From the NCBI RefSeq assembly GCF_008087085.1, contig NZ_VIYJ01000001.1:620001-684000 (forward strand): a stretch of DNA of 64,000 nt, given 5' to 3'. Position numbers and translations under genes: made by a program. Positions 43,389 to 51,589 of the stretch are shown here, in pieces (position 1 is the first letter of the stretch; each line of letters opens with the position of its first letter). Source of the stretch: Nocardioides rubriscoriae. GTDB lineage: Bacteria; Actinomycetota; Actinomycetes; Propionibacteriales; Nocardioidaceae. The notes beneath the pieces were generated by a model. The model was not told the origin of the DNA. It worked only from the letters and a program-made list of their open reading frames with translations, and searched no databases.

Positions 43389-43413
43389 CGGACCCGGACC
43401 CGTAGAGGCGCCG

Positions 43414-43419
43414 TAGGGT
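43414..43419 (+). promoter_or_regulatory. -10 box of the aminotransferase gene (leaderless)
   Basis: TAGGGT, six bases before the GTG. Confidence 0.5.
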
Positions 43420-43425
43420 CGCCAC

Positions 43426-44598
43426 GTGAACCGACTCCAGGTCGCGCAACGCGCCAACGTGCCGCCGTTCCACGTGATGGACCTGCTGGCGGCGGCGTCC
43501 GAGCGGCGGCGTACGCACGGCGACCTGCTCGACCTGCTGGCCGGGCAACCGAGCACGGGGGCGCCGCGGGCGGTCAACGACGAGGCGGTCCGGCTGCTGC
43601 AGTCGGGGGACCCGTTGGGCTACACGCCGGCGACCGGCATCCGTGAGCTGCGCGAGGCGATCGCCGGGCACCACCGGCGCACGCACGGCATCGAGGTCGA
43701 CGCCGACGAGGTCGTCGTCACGACCGGGAGCAGCGGGGGGTTCCTGCTGGCGTTCCTGGCGGCGTTCGAGGTGGGCGACCGGGTGGCGATCGCGCGGCCG
43801 GGCTATCCCTGCTACCGCAACGTGCTGGCCGCGCTGGGGTGCGAGGTCGTCGAGATCGCGACCGGTCCATCGACGCGGTTCCAGCCGACCGTCGAGCAGG
43901 TCGCGGCGATCCCTGACCTGAAAGGGCTGGTGATCGCCTCCCCCGCCAACCCGACGGGCACGATGCTGCTGCCGTCGGAGCTGGCCGCACTGGCGACCCA
44001 CTGCGAGGAGGCCGGGGTCCAGCTGATCAGCGACGAGATCTACCACGGCATCGAGTACGCCGAGGCCGGCGACCGGCTGGCCCGCAGTGCGTGGGAGACC
44101 AGCCGAGAGGCGGTCGTGTTCAACTCGTTCTCCAAGTACTTCTCGATGACCGGGTGGCGCATCGGGTGGACGCTCGTGCCCGACCGGCTGCGCCGCGCGG
44201 TCGACGTGCTCACCGGCAACTTCACGATCTGCCCGCCCGTGCTGAGCCAGCGGGCGTGCCTGGCCGCGTTCAGCGTGCCGGCGTACGCCGAGCTCGACGG
44301 GCACGTGGCGCGCTACGCCGACAACCGGCGGCTGCTGCTCGACGGACTCGCACGCCTGGGCGTGACCGGGCTGGCGCCGGCCGACGGGGCGTTCTACGCC
44401 TACGCCGACGTCGGGCACCTGACGACCGACTCGATGGCCTTCGCCCACGACGTGCTGGCCCGCACGGGCGTCGCGATCGCCACCGGCGTCGACTTCGACA
44501 CCGCCGACGGCGGTCGGTTCGTGCGGTTCTCGTTCGCCGGCCCGGGCGCCGACATCGAGGCGGCGCTGGAGCGGCTGGCGCCGGTCTTCGCCGGCTAG
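43426..44598 (+). CDS. PLP-dependent class I/II aminotransferase
   Basis: A 390-residue fold-type I aminotransferase. YTPATGIRELREAIAGHHRR, VVVTTGSSGGFLLAF, ARPGYPCYRN, IASPANPTGTML (Asn of the PLP pocket), ISDEIYHGIEY (Asp/Tyr) and FNSFSKYFSMTGWRIGW (PLP lysine in SFSKYF) are all present, and FVRFSFAGP carries the carboxylate-binding Arg. It resembles aspartate/valine-pyruvate-type transaminases; the substrate is not predictable. A single-gene unit with its own leaderless promoter. Confidence 0.9.
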   Translation: MNRLQVAQRANVPPFHVMDLLAAASERRRTHGDLLDLLAGQPSTGAPRAVNDEAVRLLQSGDPLGYTPATGIRELREAIAGHHRRTHGIEVDADEVVVTTGSSGGFLLAFLAAFEVGDRVAIARPGYPCYRNVLAALGCEVVEIATGPSTRFQPTVEQVAAIPDLKGLVIASPANPTGTMLLPSELAALATHCEEAGVQLISDEIYHGIEYAEAGDRLARSAWETSREAVVFNSFSKYFSMTGWRIGWTLVPDRLRRAVDVLTGNFTICPPVLSQRACLAAFSVPAYAELDGHVARYADNRRLLLDGLARLGVTGLAPADGAFYAYADVGHLTTDSMAFAHDVLARTGVAIATGVDFDTADGGRFVRFSFAGPGADIEAALERLAPVFAG

Positions 44599-44610
44599 CT
44601 GGCGAGGGGC

Positions 44611-45891
44611 CTAGGGCGCCGACGAGGCGTGGAAGCCCAGGCCCGCCAGGTAGTCGCGTCGGACGAACCCGTTGCGCACCCGCTGCGGGTGGTCGCCCAC
44701 ACGGGTCGTGGTGACGATGCGGGCGGTCTTGTAGGAGATCCGGGAGACCGTGTCGGAGCCGGCCCACGAGATGTAGCAGTAGCGGCCGTCGGCCGACGGG
44801 GTGACCCAGTAGGGCTTCAGGCCGCCGTGGAGGAGCCGGGTGTGGCCCCAGCGACGCGCCGGCACGACGATCGTCGCGTAGTCGCTCATCGTGCCCGCGA
44901 CGCAGATCCGGCGACCCGACCGGTTCATGGCGATGCCGTGGTGGGCCGAGTCGAGGACGTAGGCCGCGCGGGGGGTCTCGGGCACCAGGTTGGGCAGCCG
45001 CACGACCCGGGTGATCCTGCCCGAGGCGCGGTCGAGCTCGACGAACCCGTGCAGGAACGACAGCTGGAAGTAGAACTTCTGCTCGTCCGGCGAGATCGTG
45101 ATCGGCCGCACCGAGGTGCTGACCTGGTCGAGACCGCGGGCGTCGAGGGCCTTGCGCAGGTCGTAGCGCCGCTCCACCTCCAGCGTCCGCGCGTTGACGA
45201 TCTGCAGGACCCGCTCGCCCTCGAGCGGGTCGGGGATGCCGGGCTCGTCCAGGGGGCTGTAGACCGTGCCGATGCTCGCGTGCAGGATGCGGCGGCCGCC
45301 GTCGATGAAGGTGCTCTCGTGCGGCGACCCGCCGGAGGTGAACCGGCCCAGCTCCTTGCCGTCGCGGATGCGCAGGACGTGCACGACGTTGCCGGTCGAG
45401 GCGCTCACCACCACCCGCCGTCCGTCGGGCGAGACCGCCATGTGGTCCGAGCGCACGCCGGCGACCTTGAAGCGCCACACGATCCTGCGCGTGCGCAGGC
45501 TGATCGCCACGACGTCGGCGAACGACGGCCGCGAGATGACGACGAGCCGGCCGTCGAGCGAGGAGTACATGTCGTCGACGAACTGGTCGTTGCCCTCGCC
45601 GATGGCCGCGCGGATCGCCAGGAAGTAGGTGAGCCGGTAGGGGTCGGCGGCGATCTCGCGCAGGCGCTCGACGTAGTCGGGCACGACGTCGATCGTCGCG
45701 ACCGGACGGAACGTGCGGGGGTCGAGCAGGGTCGCGGTGCCCTCCCAGTTGTTGCCGACGAAGACGACGCTGCGCACCCCGGCGCCGGTGTCGGCCTCCT
45801 CGGCCTGTGCTGCCGGTAGCGTCAGGGCTCCGGCACCCACGGACACCACGCCTGACAGGACCCACGCGACCAGACGGCGCACACCACCCAT
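44611..45891 (-). CDS. Secreted YVTN-type beta-propeller protein
   Basis: A 426-residue protein. The signal peptide RRLVAWVLSGVVSVGAGALTLPAAQA is cut probably before EEADTG. The mature part has six or seven propeller blades with repeats such as SDHMAVSPDGRRVVVSASTGNVVHVLRI, STSVRPITISPDEQKFYFQL and PYWVTPSADGRYCYISWAGSDTVSRI. No enzyme motif is present. The ATG is chosen because AAGGGG lies eight bases upstream; a GTG three codons earlier is possible. It is divergent from the WXG100-like module. It might bind a partner outside the cell. Confidence 0.8.
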   Translation of the reverse strand: MGGVRRLVAWVLSGVVSVGAGALTLPAAQAEEADTGAGVRSVVFVGNNWEGTATLLDPRTFRPVATIDVVPDYVERLREIAADPYRLTYFLAIRAAIGEGNDQFVDDMYSSLDGRLVVISRPSFADVVAISLRTRRIVWRFKVAGVRSDHMAVSPDGRRVVVSASTGNVVHVLRIRDGKELGRFTSGGSPHESTFIDGGRRILHASIGTVYSPLDEPGIPDPLEGERVLQIVNARTLEVERRYDLRKALDARGLDQVSTSVRPITISPDEQKFYFQLSFLHGFVELDRASGRITRVVRLPNLVPETPRAAYVLDSAHHGIAMNRSGRRICVAGTMSDYATIVVPARRWGHTRLLHGGLKPYWVTPSADGRYCYISWAGSDTVSRISYKTARIVTTTRVGDHPQRVRNGFVRRDYLAGLGFHASSAP

Positions 45892-45990
45892 GACGACCAC
45901 CCCTTCGTGACCCGCCCATCCTGCCGTGCCGAGCGTTTCGCGTCAGGCGATGCAGGGAACGGGGACCGGACCGGACGCGGAAGGACAGAC

Positions 45991-46425
45991 ATGTACGGCG
46001 ACACCGAGGTCCTGCGGCGCCGCGTCGACCAGCTCCGCGAGCAGGCCGTCGACCTCCGCGGGCTCGCCGACCAGCTGGTCGCCCGCACCGAGTCGACCGG
46101 CTGGACCGGACGGGCCGCCGACTCGATGCGGGTGCGGGTCACTGAGCGCGCGACCCGCCTGCGCGGGGCCGCGGCCCAGCACGAGACGGCCGCCGACTCC
46201 CTCGAGCGGCACCTGCACGAGGTCGAGTCGCAGCAGGAGGCCATCGCCGCGATCGAGCGACGGGTCGGCGAGCTGGTCGCCGAGGCCCGCACCCGGACGG
46301 CCCGGACGGCCCGGGCGGCCCGCGCGTCCGCCGGCCCCGACCCCGACGACGTCACGCTCTGCGCCTTCGAGGCGCCGCCGAGCGGGCACCGCGACTGGCT
46401 CGCCGTCGAGCTGCCCGGCCTGTGA
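45991..46425 (+). CDS. WXG100-like protein with extended C-terminus
   Basis: A 144-residue protein. Two helices meet at STGWTGRAADSMR (W-x-G at about residues 37-39): VLRRRVDQLREQAVDLRGLADQLVA and RVRVTERATRLRGAAAQHETAADSLERHLHEVES. A third helix with ARTRTARTARAARASA leads to a short acidic end (DPDDVTLCAFEAPPSGHRDW). The size and turn are those of WXG100/LXG-like type VII substrates. AAGGA precedes the ATG. It is the first gene of a three-gene unit. Confidence 0.78.
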   Translation: MYGDTEVLRRRVDQLREQAVDLRGLADQLVARTESTGWTGRAADSMRVRVTERATRLRGAAAQHETAADSLERHLHEVESQQEAIAAIERRVGELVAEARTRTARTARAARASAGPDPDDVTLCAFEAPPSGHRDWLAVELPGL

Positions 46426-46435
46426 GAGGACCCCT

Positions 46436-47377
46436 GTGACCACGATCGACCTCAGCACCCCGACCCCGACCCCGGGCTCGCTGCTCGCCGCCCTGCCGCG
46501 TCGCGTCGCGCTCACCCTGCCCGAGCTCCAGCTCGTCGCCGCCCGTGCCGGTGGCGCCCCGCTGCCGTTCGACGTCACCGAGCCCGGCGACGTACCCGCG
46601 CTCGAGAACCGGCTGGGGGTCAGCCGCGGCACCACCGAGGACCGGGCCTACCTCACCGCGGTCGCGTCGCTGCACGACCCGGCCGCGACCCTGGCCCGGC
46701 GCGGGCTGCTCGTGGACGACGTCCTCGACGAGGGGGTGGCCGGCGCGGTGGGCCTGCTGGCCACCCCGACGTACGCCGTCGAGATCGACGTCGCGGTCGG
46801 CGACGTCCAGGTCAAGGCGTGGCACCGGGCCGCCGCGGGCGCGGTCGCGACCCTGGCGACCAGCGACGGCATCGTGTTCGAGCTCGCGTGGTTCCCGGCC
46901 TCGGCGTGGCCGGCCGAGCTGGACCGGGTCGGCGTGCTCCCCGAGGACCTGTCCCTGCGCGAGTCGCGCGTCCCGGCCTACGTCGACCTGCCCTACGAGC
47001 TCGCCGACGCCGCGGTCGAGGCCGCCGCGGGCGGCCGCACCGACCTGCTCCCGGTGCTCACCTCCCAGCACGAGGGAGCCGTGCGCGACGCCGCCGGCCG
47101 CACGGTGCCGGCCGCCGAGGTGACCGGGCTGCTGCAGGCGCTCGGCGCCGAGACGCAAGGGCGGCTGCGGGTGCTGGTCGCCGACGTCTCGCGCGAGCAG
47201 ACCACCGTCGTCGGGGTGCGCTCCTGGGTGCTGCTGGCCGACGGCTGGCGGACCCTGCACCCCCACCACGACGGCAGCACGACACGCGTGAGGCTGGCGA
47301 CCGTCGACCCCGCCGACCTCGCCGCCGACCTCGCGCCCGTGCTCTCCGACATCGTGCTCCCGGGGATCGTGTCGTGA
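46436..47377 (+). CDS. Possible EspG-like type VII secretion chaperone
   Basis: A 313-residue soluble protein. RRVALTLPELQLVAARAGGAPLPFD at the start and LTAVASLHDPAATLARRGLLVDD followed by a long beta region (YAVEIDVAVGDVQVKAWHRAA, GIVFELAWFPA) match the order of features in EspG chaperones, which bind WXG100/PE-PPE-type substrates. Similarity is weak, so this is a structural guess. GAGAGGA precedes the GTG. It lies ten bases after the WXG100-like gene and overlaps the next gene (GTGA). Confidence 0.55.
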   Translation: MTTIDLSTPTPTPGSLLAALPRRVALTLPELQLVAARAGGAPLPFDVTEPGDVPALENRLGVSRGTTEDRAYLTAVASLHDPAATLARRGLLVDDVLDEGVAGAVGLLATPTYAVEIDVAVGDVQVKAWHRAAAGAVATLATSDGIVFELAWFPASAWPAELDRVGVLPEDLSLRESRVPAYVDLPYELADAAVEAAAGGRTDLLPVLTSQHEGAVRDAAGRTVPAAEVTGLLQALGAETQGRLRVLVADVSREQTTVVGVRSWVLLADGWRTLHPHHDGSTTRVRLATVDPADLAADLAPVLSDIVLPGIVS

Positions 47378-48678
47378 GCGAGCCCGACCCGGCGCGCGCC
47401 GCCGACCTGGCCGACAAGTACGACCGGATGATGCGCCTCGCGGCGCTCTTCGACGACGCCGGCGAGGAGGTGCGACAGCGGGCCGCGCTCGGGGCCGACG
47501 TCGTCGCCGAACCCGCCTTCACCGAGTCCGAGCCGCTGTCGCCGACGACGTGGGCCCAGGCCGAGGACGACGTCCGGGGCGCGACCACGGGCCGCCACGG
47601 CCTGCTCACCCGCTCGATCGAGCTCGACGCCGACGCACTGGTGCTGCGCGCCACCGTCGTGACCTACCGCTGGATCGACGAGCTGCAGTCGGCGGCGTAC
47701 AAGACGCTGGGCTCGATCGCGGGCCGGGCCATCGGCTACCTCGCGCCCGAGGTGGCGCTCGGGGGCGCGATCGTGGCGGCCGGGCTGATCGAGACCGACG
47801 CGCTCGACCGCGACGGCGTCGCGGCCTACCTCGACGAGCTCGCCGGCTCCAACCCCGAGCTGATGGAGCACGTCACCAGCGGGGGCGGTGGCCTGCTCGA
47901 CGGGCTGCGGATGCGCTCGCTGCTCACCGCCGGGGTGCTGGCCGGCGACCAGGGCCGCCTCGCCGGGCAGGGTGGCCTGCGCGCGATCGGCGTCGCACCC
48001 TTCGACACCCGCTACGACGCGGCGCTGCGCGACGTCGCCGGTGGCGTCGTCGAGGCCGCCGCGACCCATGCCGCGTCCGGCGGGGCCACCGGCACCTCCG
48101 CCCCCCGCACCCTCACCGACCTGCTGACCGCCCTGGCGACCGCCACGTCGAGCGTCACCTGCCACCGGGTGGCCGAGAGCCGCTACGTCGTCTACCTGCC
48201 CGGCCCCGACGTCGGCACCGACGTCGGCACCGGCCGACGGCTGCGGCTGGTCGGTGGTGACCAGACGTCGTACGCCGCCCACGTCGTGCGCTCGATCGAG
48301 TCGGCCGTCGAGGGCGACGACGACGCCCGCGTGCTGCTGGTCGGGGCGGCCCAGGGGGGTGCCGTGGCCGCGGAGGTCGCGGCCGCCGCGGCCTCGGCGG
48401 AGTTCGTGGTCGACCAGGTCGTCACCGCCGGCGCCCCCTCGGCCCACGTGCCGCGCATCCCCGGGCCCACCCGGGTGCTCTCGCTCGAGGACCGCTCCGA
48501 CCCCGTCGCCCTGCTCGGCTCGCTGATCGGCTCGGGCGCCGACAACCGCGTCACCGTCGTCCACGACGGCGGCCGCGACGGCCACGTCGCGGGGGCCCGC
48601 GCGGCCGACGCCTCCACCCACCCCGCCCTGGTGCGCGAGATCGCCCGGCTGGTCGAGCTGGGCTACCTGGCGGGCTGA
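47374..48678 (+). CDS. Helical (WXG100-like) N-terminus fused to a nucleophile-less alpha/beta hydrolase-like domain
   Basis: A 434-residue protein. The first 150 residues are helical (ADLADKYDRMMRLAALFDDAGEEVRQRA, then LRATVVTYRWIDELQSAAYKTLGSIAGRAIGYL). From about residue 260 the pattern is that of an alpha/beta hydrolase: ARVLLVGAAQGGAVAAEVAA stands where GxSxG is expected (G324-A-A326-Q-G), so the nucleophile Ser is Ala; VVTAGAPSAHVPRI and VLSLEDRSDPVALLG follow. It is probably not an active esterase. Coupled to the preceding gene by GTGA, it may be the effector-like or structural part of a type VII-linked module. Confidence 0.6.
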   Translation: MSEPDPARAADLADKYDRMMRLAALFDDAGEEVRQRAALGADVVAEPAFTESEPLSPTTWAQAEDDVRGATTGRHGLLTRSIELDADALVLRATVVTYRWIDELQSAAYKTLGSIAGRAIGYLAPEVALGGAIVAAGLIETDALDRDGVAAYLDELAGSNPELMEHVTSGGGGLLDGLRMRSLLTAGVLAGDQGRLAGQGGLRAIGVAPFDTRYDAALRDVAGGVVEAAATHAASGGATGTSAPRTLTDLLTALATATSSVTCHRVAESRYVVYLPGPDVGTDVGTGRRLRLVGGDQTSYAAHVVRSIESAVEGDDDARVLLVGAAQGGAVAAEVAAAAASAEFVVDQVVTAGAPSAHVPRIPGPTRVLSLEDRSDPVALLGSLIGSGADNRVTVVHDGGRDGHVAGARAADASTHPALVREIARLVELGYLAG

Positions 48679-48682
48679 GGCG

Positions 48683-50092
48683 TCACAGCGCCAGGTCGTG
48701 CACGAACTCCGCGAGCTGGGTCAGGTTGCGGCACTCGACCATCGGCACGATCTCGCCGTACGTCGTGGCGGCGGAGTCGCCGGTGCCCCAGTGGCGGCGG
48801 TGCTCGGGGTTGAGCCACCAGGCGTGGCGGGCGGTGCCCGCCAGCTCGCGCAGCACGCCCTCGTGCAGGTCGCTGTAGTTGGAGCGCGCGTCGCCGAGGA
48901 CCAGCAGCGAGGTCTTGGGGCCGACGGCGTCGGGGTGCTCCTCGACGAACTTGGTGAGCGCGCGGCCGTAGTTGGTGCGGCCCCAGAGCGCGGCGTGAGC
49001 GGTGCTCGCGGCCAGGTCGGCCATCACGTCGGCGACGTCGGCGCCGGGCGTGAAGTGGTGGGTGACCTCGTGGACGTGGTCGATGAAGGTGAAGGCCCGC
49101 ACCTTCTGGAACTGGTCGCGCAGGGCGAAGACCAGCAGCAGGGTGAACTGGGCGAAGCTGGCCACCGACCCGCTGACGTCGCAAAGCACGACCAGCTCGG
49201 TGCGGTGCGGCCGCTTGGGGCGGTGGTGGGTGGTGATCGGCACCCCACCGGTCGACATCGAGGCCCGGACCGTACGCCGGAAGTCGAGCGGCCCGCGGCG
49301 GCGGGCGTGGTGCTCCTTGGTCAGCCGGGTCGCCAGGCGCCGGGCGAGGGGGTAGATCTCGCGGCGCATCTCCTCGAGGTCGCTGCGCCGGGCGGCGGAG
49401 AAGTCGAGCCGGTCGATGCTGGGGCGCAGGGCGACGTTGGCGACGTGGTCAGCGCCCTTCTCCTCCGCGATCCGGCGCCGGGCGTCGGCCTCGACCCGCT
49501 GGGTGAACGCCCCCACCCGCCGGCCGGCGCCACGCTCGGCCTCCTCCTGCGTGAGTCCCTCGCCGAGCAGCGCCGCGACGATGCGGTCGACGAGCTCGGA
49601 GGGCGCCACCCGCTGCATCGCGGTGTACGCCGACCACGACGACAGGCCGGGCCCGCGGCCGGGCATGGCGCCGAAACGGCCGACCATCTCGGCGGCCAGC
49701 TCCTGCAGGCGCTGCTCGTCACCGGCCTCGAGGGCCAGCGCCAGCTGCTCGCGGAACTCCGCGAGCGCGGCGCCGTTGTCGCGCACCGGTGACGCGTCGG
49801 CCCCGGCCTGCCCCTCGGCGTCCGCCCGGTCGAGCCCGGCCACGCCGCTGCCGACGAGCCGCGGGAAGTAGAGGTCGAAGAGGGCCTCGAAGATCGGTCG
49901 CTGGACCTGGCGCTTGACCAGCGTCGCGGCGTACCCCTCCTTGACCTGGGTGCGGTCGGTCCAGTCGAGCGCCGTCAGCGCGGCGACGGCGTCGAGGTCC
50001 TCGGCCAGCGAGACCGGCAGCCCGGCTGCGCGCAGCGCCTCGAGGAACGCGATGTGCCGGTCCACCAACCCCGACCGCGAGCCTCCCGTCAC
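48683..50092 (-). CDS. VWA-domain (CoxE-like) protein
   Basis: A 469-residue protein. The N-terminal two thirds are helical; the C-terminal VWA-type domain has the MIDAS motif in LVVLCDVSGSVASFAQF (DxSxS), then ALWGRTNYGRALTKF and SLLVLGDARSNYSDLH. CoxE-like VWA proteins act with a MoxR AAA+ ATPase as metal-cofactor insertion or complex-assembly chaperones. Its GTG overlaps the MoxR stop (GTGA). No obvious client metalloenzyme is adjacent. It ends only four bases from the convergent hydrolase-like gene. Confidence 0.88.
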   Translation of the reverse strand: MTGGSRSGLVDRHIAFLEALRAAGLPVSLAEDLDAVAALTALDWTDRTQVKEGYAATLVKRQVQRPIFEALFDLYFPRLVGSGVAGLDRADAEGQAGADASPVRDNGAALAEFREQLALALEAGDEQRLQELAAEMVGRFGAMPGRGPGLSSWSAYTAMQRVAPSELVDRIVAALLGEGLTQEEAERGAGRRVGAFTQRVEADARRRIAEEKGADHVANVALRPSIDRLDFSAARRSDLEEMRREIYPLARRLATRLTKEHHARRRGPLDFRRTVRASMSTGGVPITTHHRPKRPHRTELVVLCDVSGSVASFAQFTLLLVFALRDQFQKVRAFTFIDHVHEVTHHFTPGADVADVMADLAASTAHAALWGRTNYGRALTKFVEEHPDAVGPKTSLLVLGDARSNYSDLHEGVLRELAGTARHAWWLNPEHRRHWGTGDSAATTYGEIVPMVECRNLTQLAEFVHDLAL

Positions 50093-50973
50093 CGCAGCTT
50101 CAGCTCCTTGACCGCCCGGTCGTGGTCGGAGCGGTGCTTGAGGATCACCCCGAGGGTGTCGGCGATCGCCTTGTCGTCGAGGTCGCCGATCTCGAGGGCG
50201 ACCAGGGTGCGCGCCCAGTCGACGGACTCGGCGATCGACGGCGCCTTCTTGAGCTCGAGCTCGCGCAGCCGGGAGATGGTGGCGACGAGCTGGCGGGTCA
50301 CCCGGTCGTCGAGGTCGGGCACCTGGGAGGCGACGATCTCGCGCTCACGCTCGGCGTCGGGGTAGTCGAGGTGGAGGTAGAGGCAGCGACGCTTGACCGC
50401 CTCGGACAGCTCGCGGCTGGCGTTGCTGGTGAGCACGACGAACGGCCGACGCGTCGAGCTGATCGTGCCGAGCTCGGGGATCGTGACCTGGAAGTCCGAC
50501 AGCACCTCGAGCAGCAGGCCCTCGACCTCGATGTCGGTCTTGTCGACCTCGTCGATGAGCAGCACGGTCGGCTCCTCGCGCCGGATCGCGCTCAGCAACG
50601 GGCGGGTGAGCAGGAAATCCTCGGTGAAGATGTCGTCGTGGGTCGCGTCCCACGTCTCGTCGCCGTCCGATGACCGGGCTTGGGAGGCCTGGATGCGCAG
50701 CAGCTGCTTCTTGTAGTTCCACTCGTAGAGCGCGCGCGCCTCGTCGAGGCCCTCGTAGCACTGCAACCGCACCAGCTCGGCCCCGGTCGCCCGCGCGACC
50801 GCCTTGGCGAGCTCGGTCTTGCCGACCCCGGCCGGACCCTCGACGAGCAGCGGCTTCTCCAGCGCCCCGGCGAGGTAGGACGTCGTGCTGGTCGCCGGGT
50901 CGGCCAGGTAGCCCACCTCGTGCAACCGCTCGGAGGCGTCAGCGGGAGAGGCGAACCACGTCACGGTCGTCAT
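50089..50973 (-). CDS. MoxR-type AAA+ ATPase
   Basis: A 294-residue AAA+ protein. Walker A is GPAGVGKTE at about residues 46-54, Walker B is TVLLIDEVDKTD, and RRPFVVLTSNASRELSEAVKRRCLYLHLDYPD contains sensor 1 and the arginine finger. EWNYKKQLLRIQ is the MoxR pre-sensor insert. It forms a hexamer that, with the VWA partner, remodels client proteins. A 16-bp perfect palindrome lies 21 bases upstream of its start and may be an operator. Confidence 0.9.
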   Translation of the reverse strand: MTTVTWFASPADASERLHEVGYLADPATSTTSYLAGALEKPLLVEGPAGVGKTELAKAVARATGAELVRLQCYEGLDEARALYEWNYKKQLLRIQASQARSSDGDETWDATHDDIFTEDFLLTRPLLSAIRREEPTVLLIDEVDKTDIEVEGLLLEVLSDFQVTIPELGTISSTRRPFVVLTSNASRELSEAVKRRCLYLHLDYPDAEREREIVASQVPDLDDRVTRQLVATISRLRELELKKAPSIAESVDWARTLVALEIGDLDDKAIADTLGVILKHRSDHDRAVKELKLR

Positions 50974-50993
50974 GGCGCCATCCTCGCATCGGC

Positions 50994-51009
50994 ACTGGTC
51001 CGGACCAGT
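50994..51009. promoter_or_regulatory. 16-bp perfect palindrome upstream of the MoxR gene
   Basis: ACTGGTCCGGACCAGT reads the same on both strands and lies at -21 to -36 from the MoxR start codon, where a repressor would block the promoter. The symmetry suggests a TetR- or GntR-type dimer. The regulator is not in the window as far as can be seen. Confidence 0.6.
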
Positions 51010-51038
51010 CGGTGTCCTGCATCACGGCCCCGTGACCT

Positions 51039-51054
51039 CGAGAACACGTTCTCG
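51039..51054. promoter_or_regulatory. Inverted repeat overlapping a consensus -35 box
   Basis: CGAGAAC-AC-GTTCTCG is a 7-2-7 inverted repeat directly followed by TTGACA (51055-51060), the consensus -35 hexamer. No convincing -10 follows. It has the AACnnGTT centre of TetR-type sites but not the outer T/A of KstR. It lies 72 bases before the secreted 116-aa protein gene. Confidence 0.5.
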
Positions 51055-51126
51055 TTGACACCGTGTCCGGCCCGCACGACCCGCACCGCCTCCCCCGTGC
51101 TCTCCTCCCGACCCACGGAGCCCCCC

Positions 51127-51477
51127 ATGCTGCGTACGCCGAGCCCTGTGCTCCGCCGTTCCGTCGGCGCCCTCAAGCTGGGCGTCGCCGCGACGGTGGC
51201 GCTGCTGGCCGTGGGCCCCGTCGTGGCGGCGGCGCAGGGCGCGACCGGCCCGGTCCCGGGACCGGGCACGTCCGTCGACGCGGCCCAGGCCGAGCTCGAC
51301 GCGCTGATGGTCGCGCACGACTGCTCCCGCACGGGCTTCGGCGCCGACGTCATCCCCGGCTCCGCCCTGGTCGAGCGCGACGGCCGGGTCGAGCAGGTGA
51401 GCTTCGACGACGGCTGGGCCATCTACACCGGCGACGCCGACGGATCACTCCTCGCGGTGTGCAGGAGCACCCTCTAG
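51127..51477 (+). CDS. Small secreted hypothetical protein
   Basis: A 116-residue protein. The N-terminus SVGALKLGVAATVALLAVGPVVAAAQG is a signal peptide with likely cleavage after AAA or AQG. The mature 80 residues contain two cysteines (HDCSRTG and LAVCRSTL), probably a disulfide, and short strands (VERDGRVEQVSFDDGWAIYTGDADG). GGAG lies about eight bases before the ATG. The family is not recognised. Confidence 0.7.
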   Translation: MLRTPSPVLRRSVGALKLGVAATVALLAVGPVVAAAQGATGPVPGPGTSVDAAQAELDALMVAHDCSRTGFGADVIPGSALVERDGRVEQVSFDDGWAIYTGDADGSLLAVCRSTL

Positions 51478-51533
51478 CCACCCGCGGGGCGGCCGACACA
51501 TGGGGGGTCGGTCGCCCCGGCAGCGGGTACGAC

Positions 51534-51570
51534 GAGGACCGGCCGATCTATGGGGGACCGGCCGGTCCTC
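51534..51570. terminator. Bidirectional hairpin between the secreted protein gene and mshC
   Basis: Twelve-base perfect arms GAGGACCGGCCG and CGGCCGGTCCTC with a 13-base loop, placed between convergent genes. A second smaller hairpin precedes it near 51490-51515. Confidence 0.6.
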
Positions 51571-51589
51571 GGACCCGTCCCGCGATCAC

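Noticed and set aside
51039-51054. A second KstR operator
   Set aside because: It has AACnnGTT, but the outer positions are G and C instead of T and A, and the neighbouring genes have no link to steroids.
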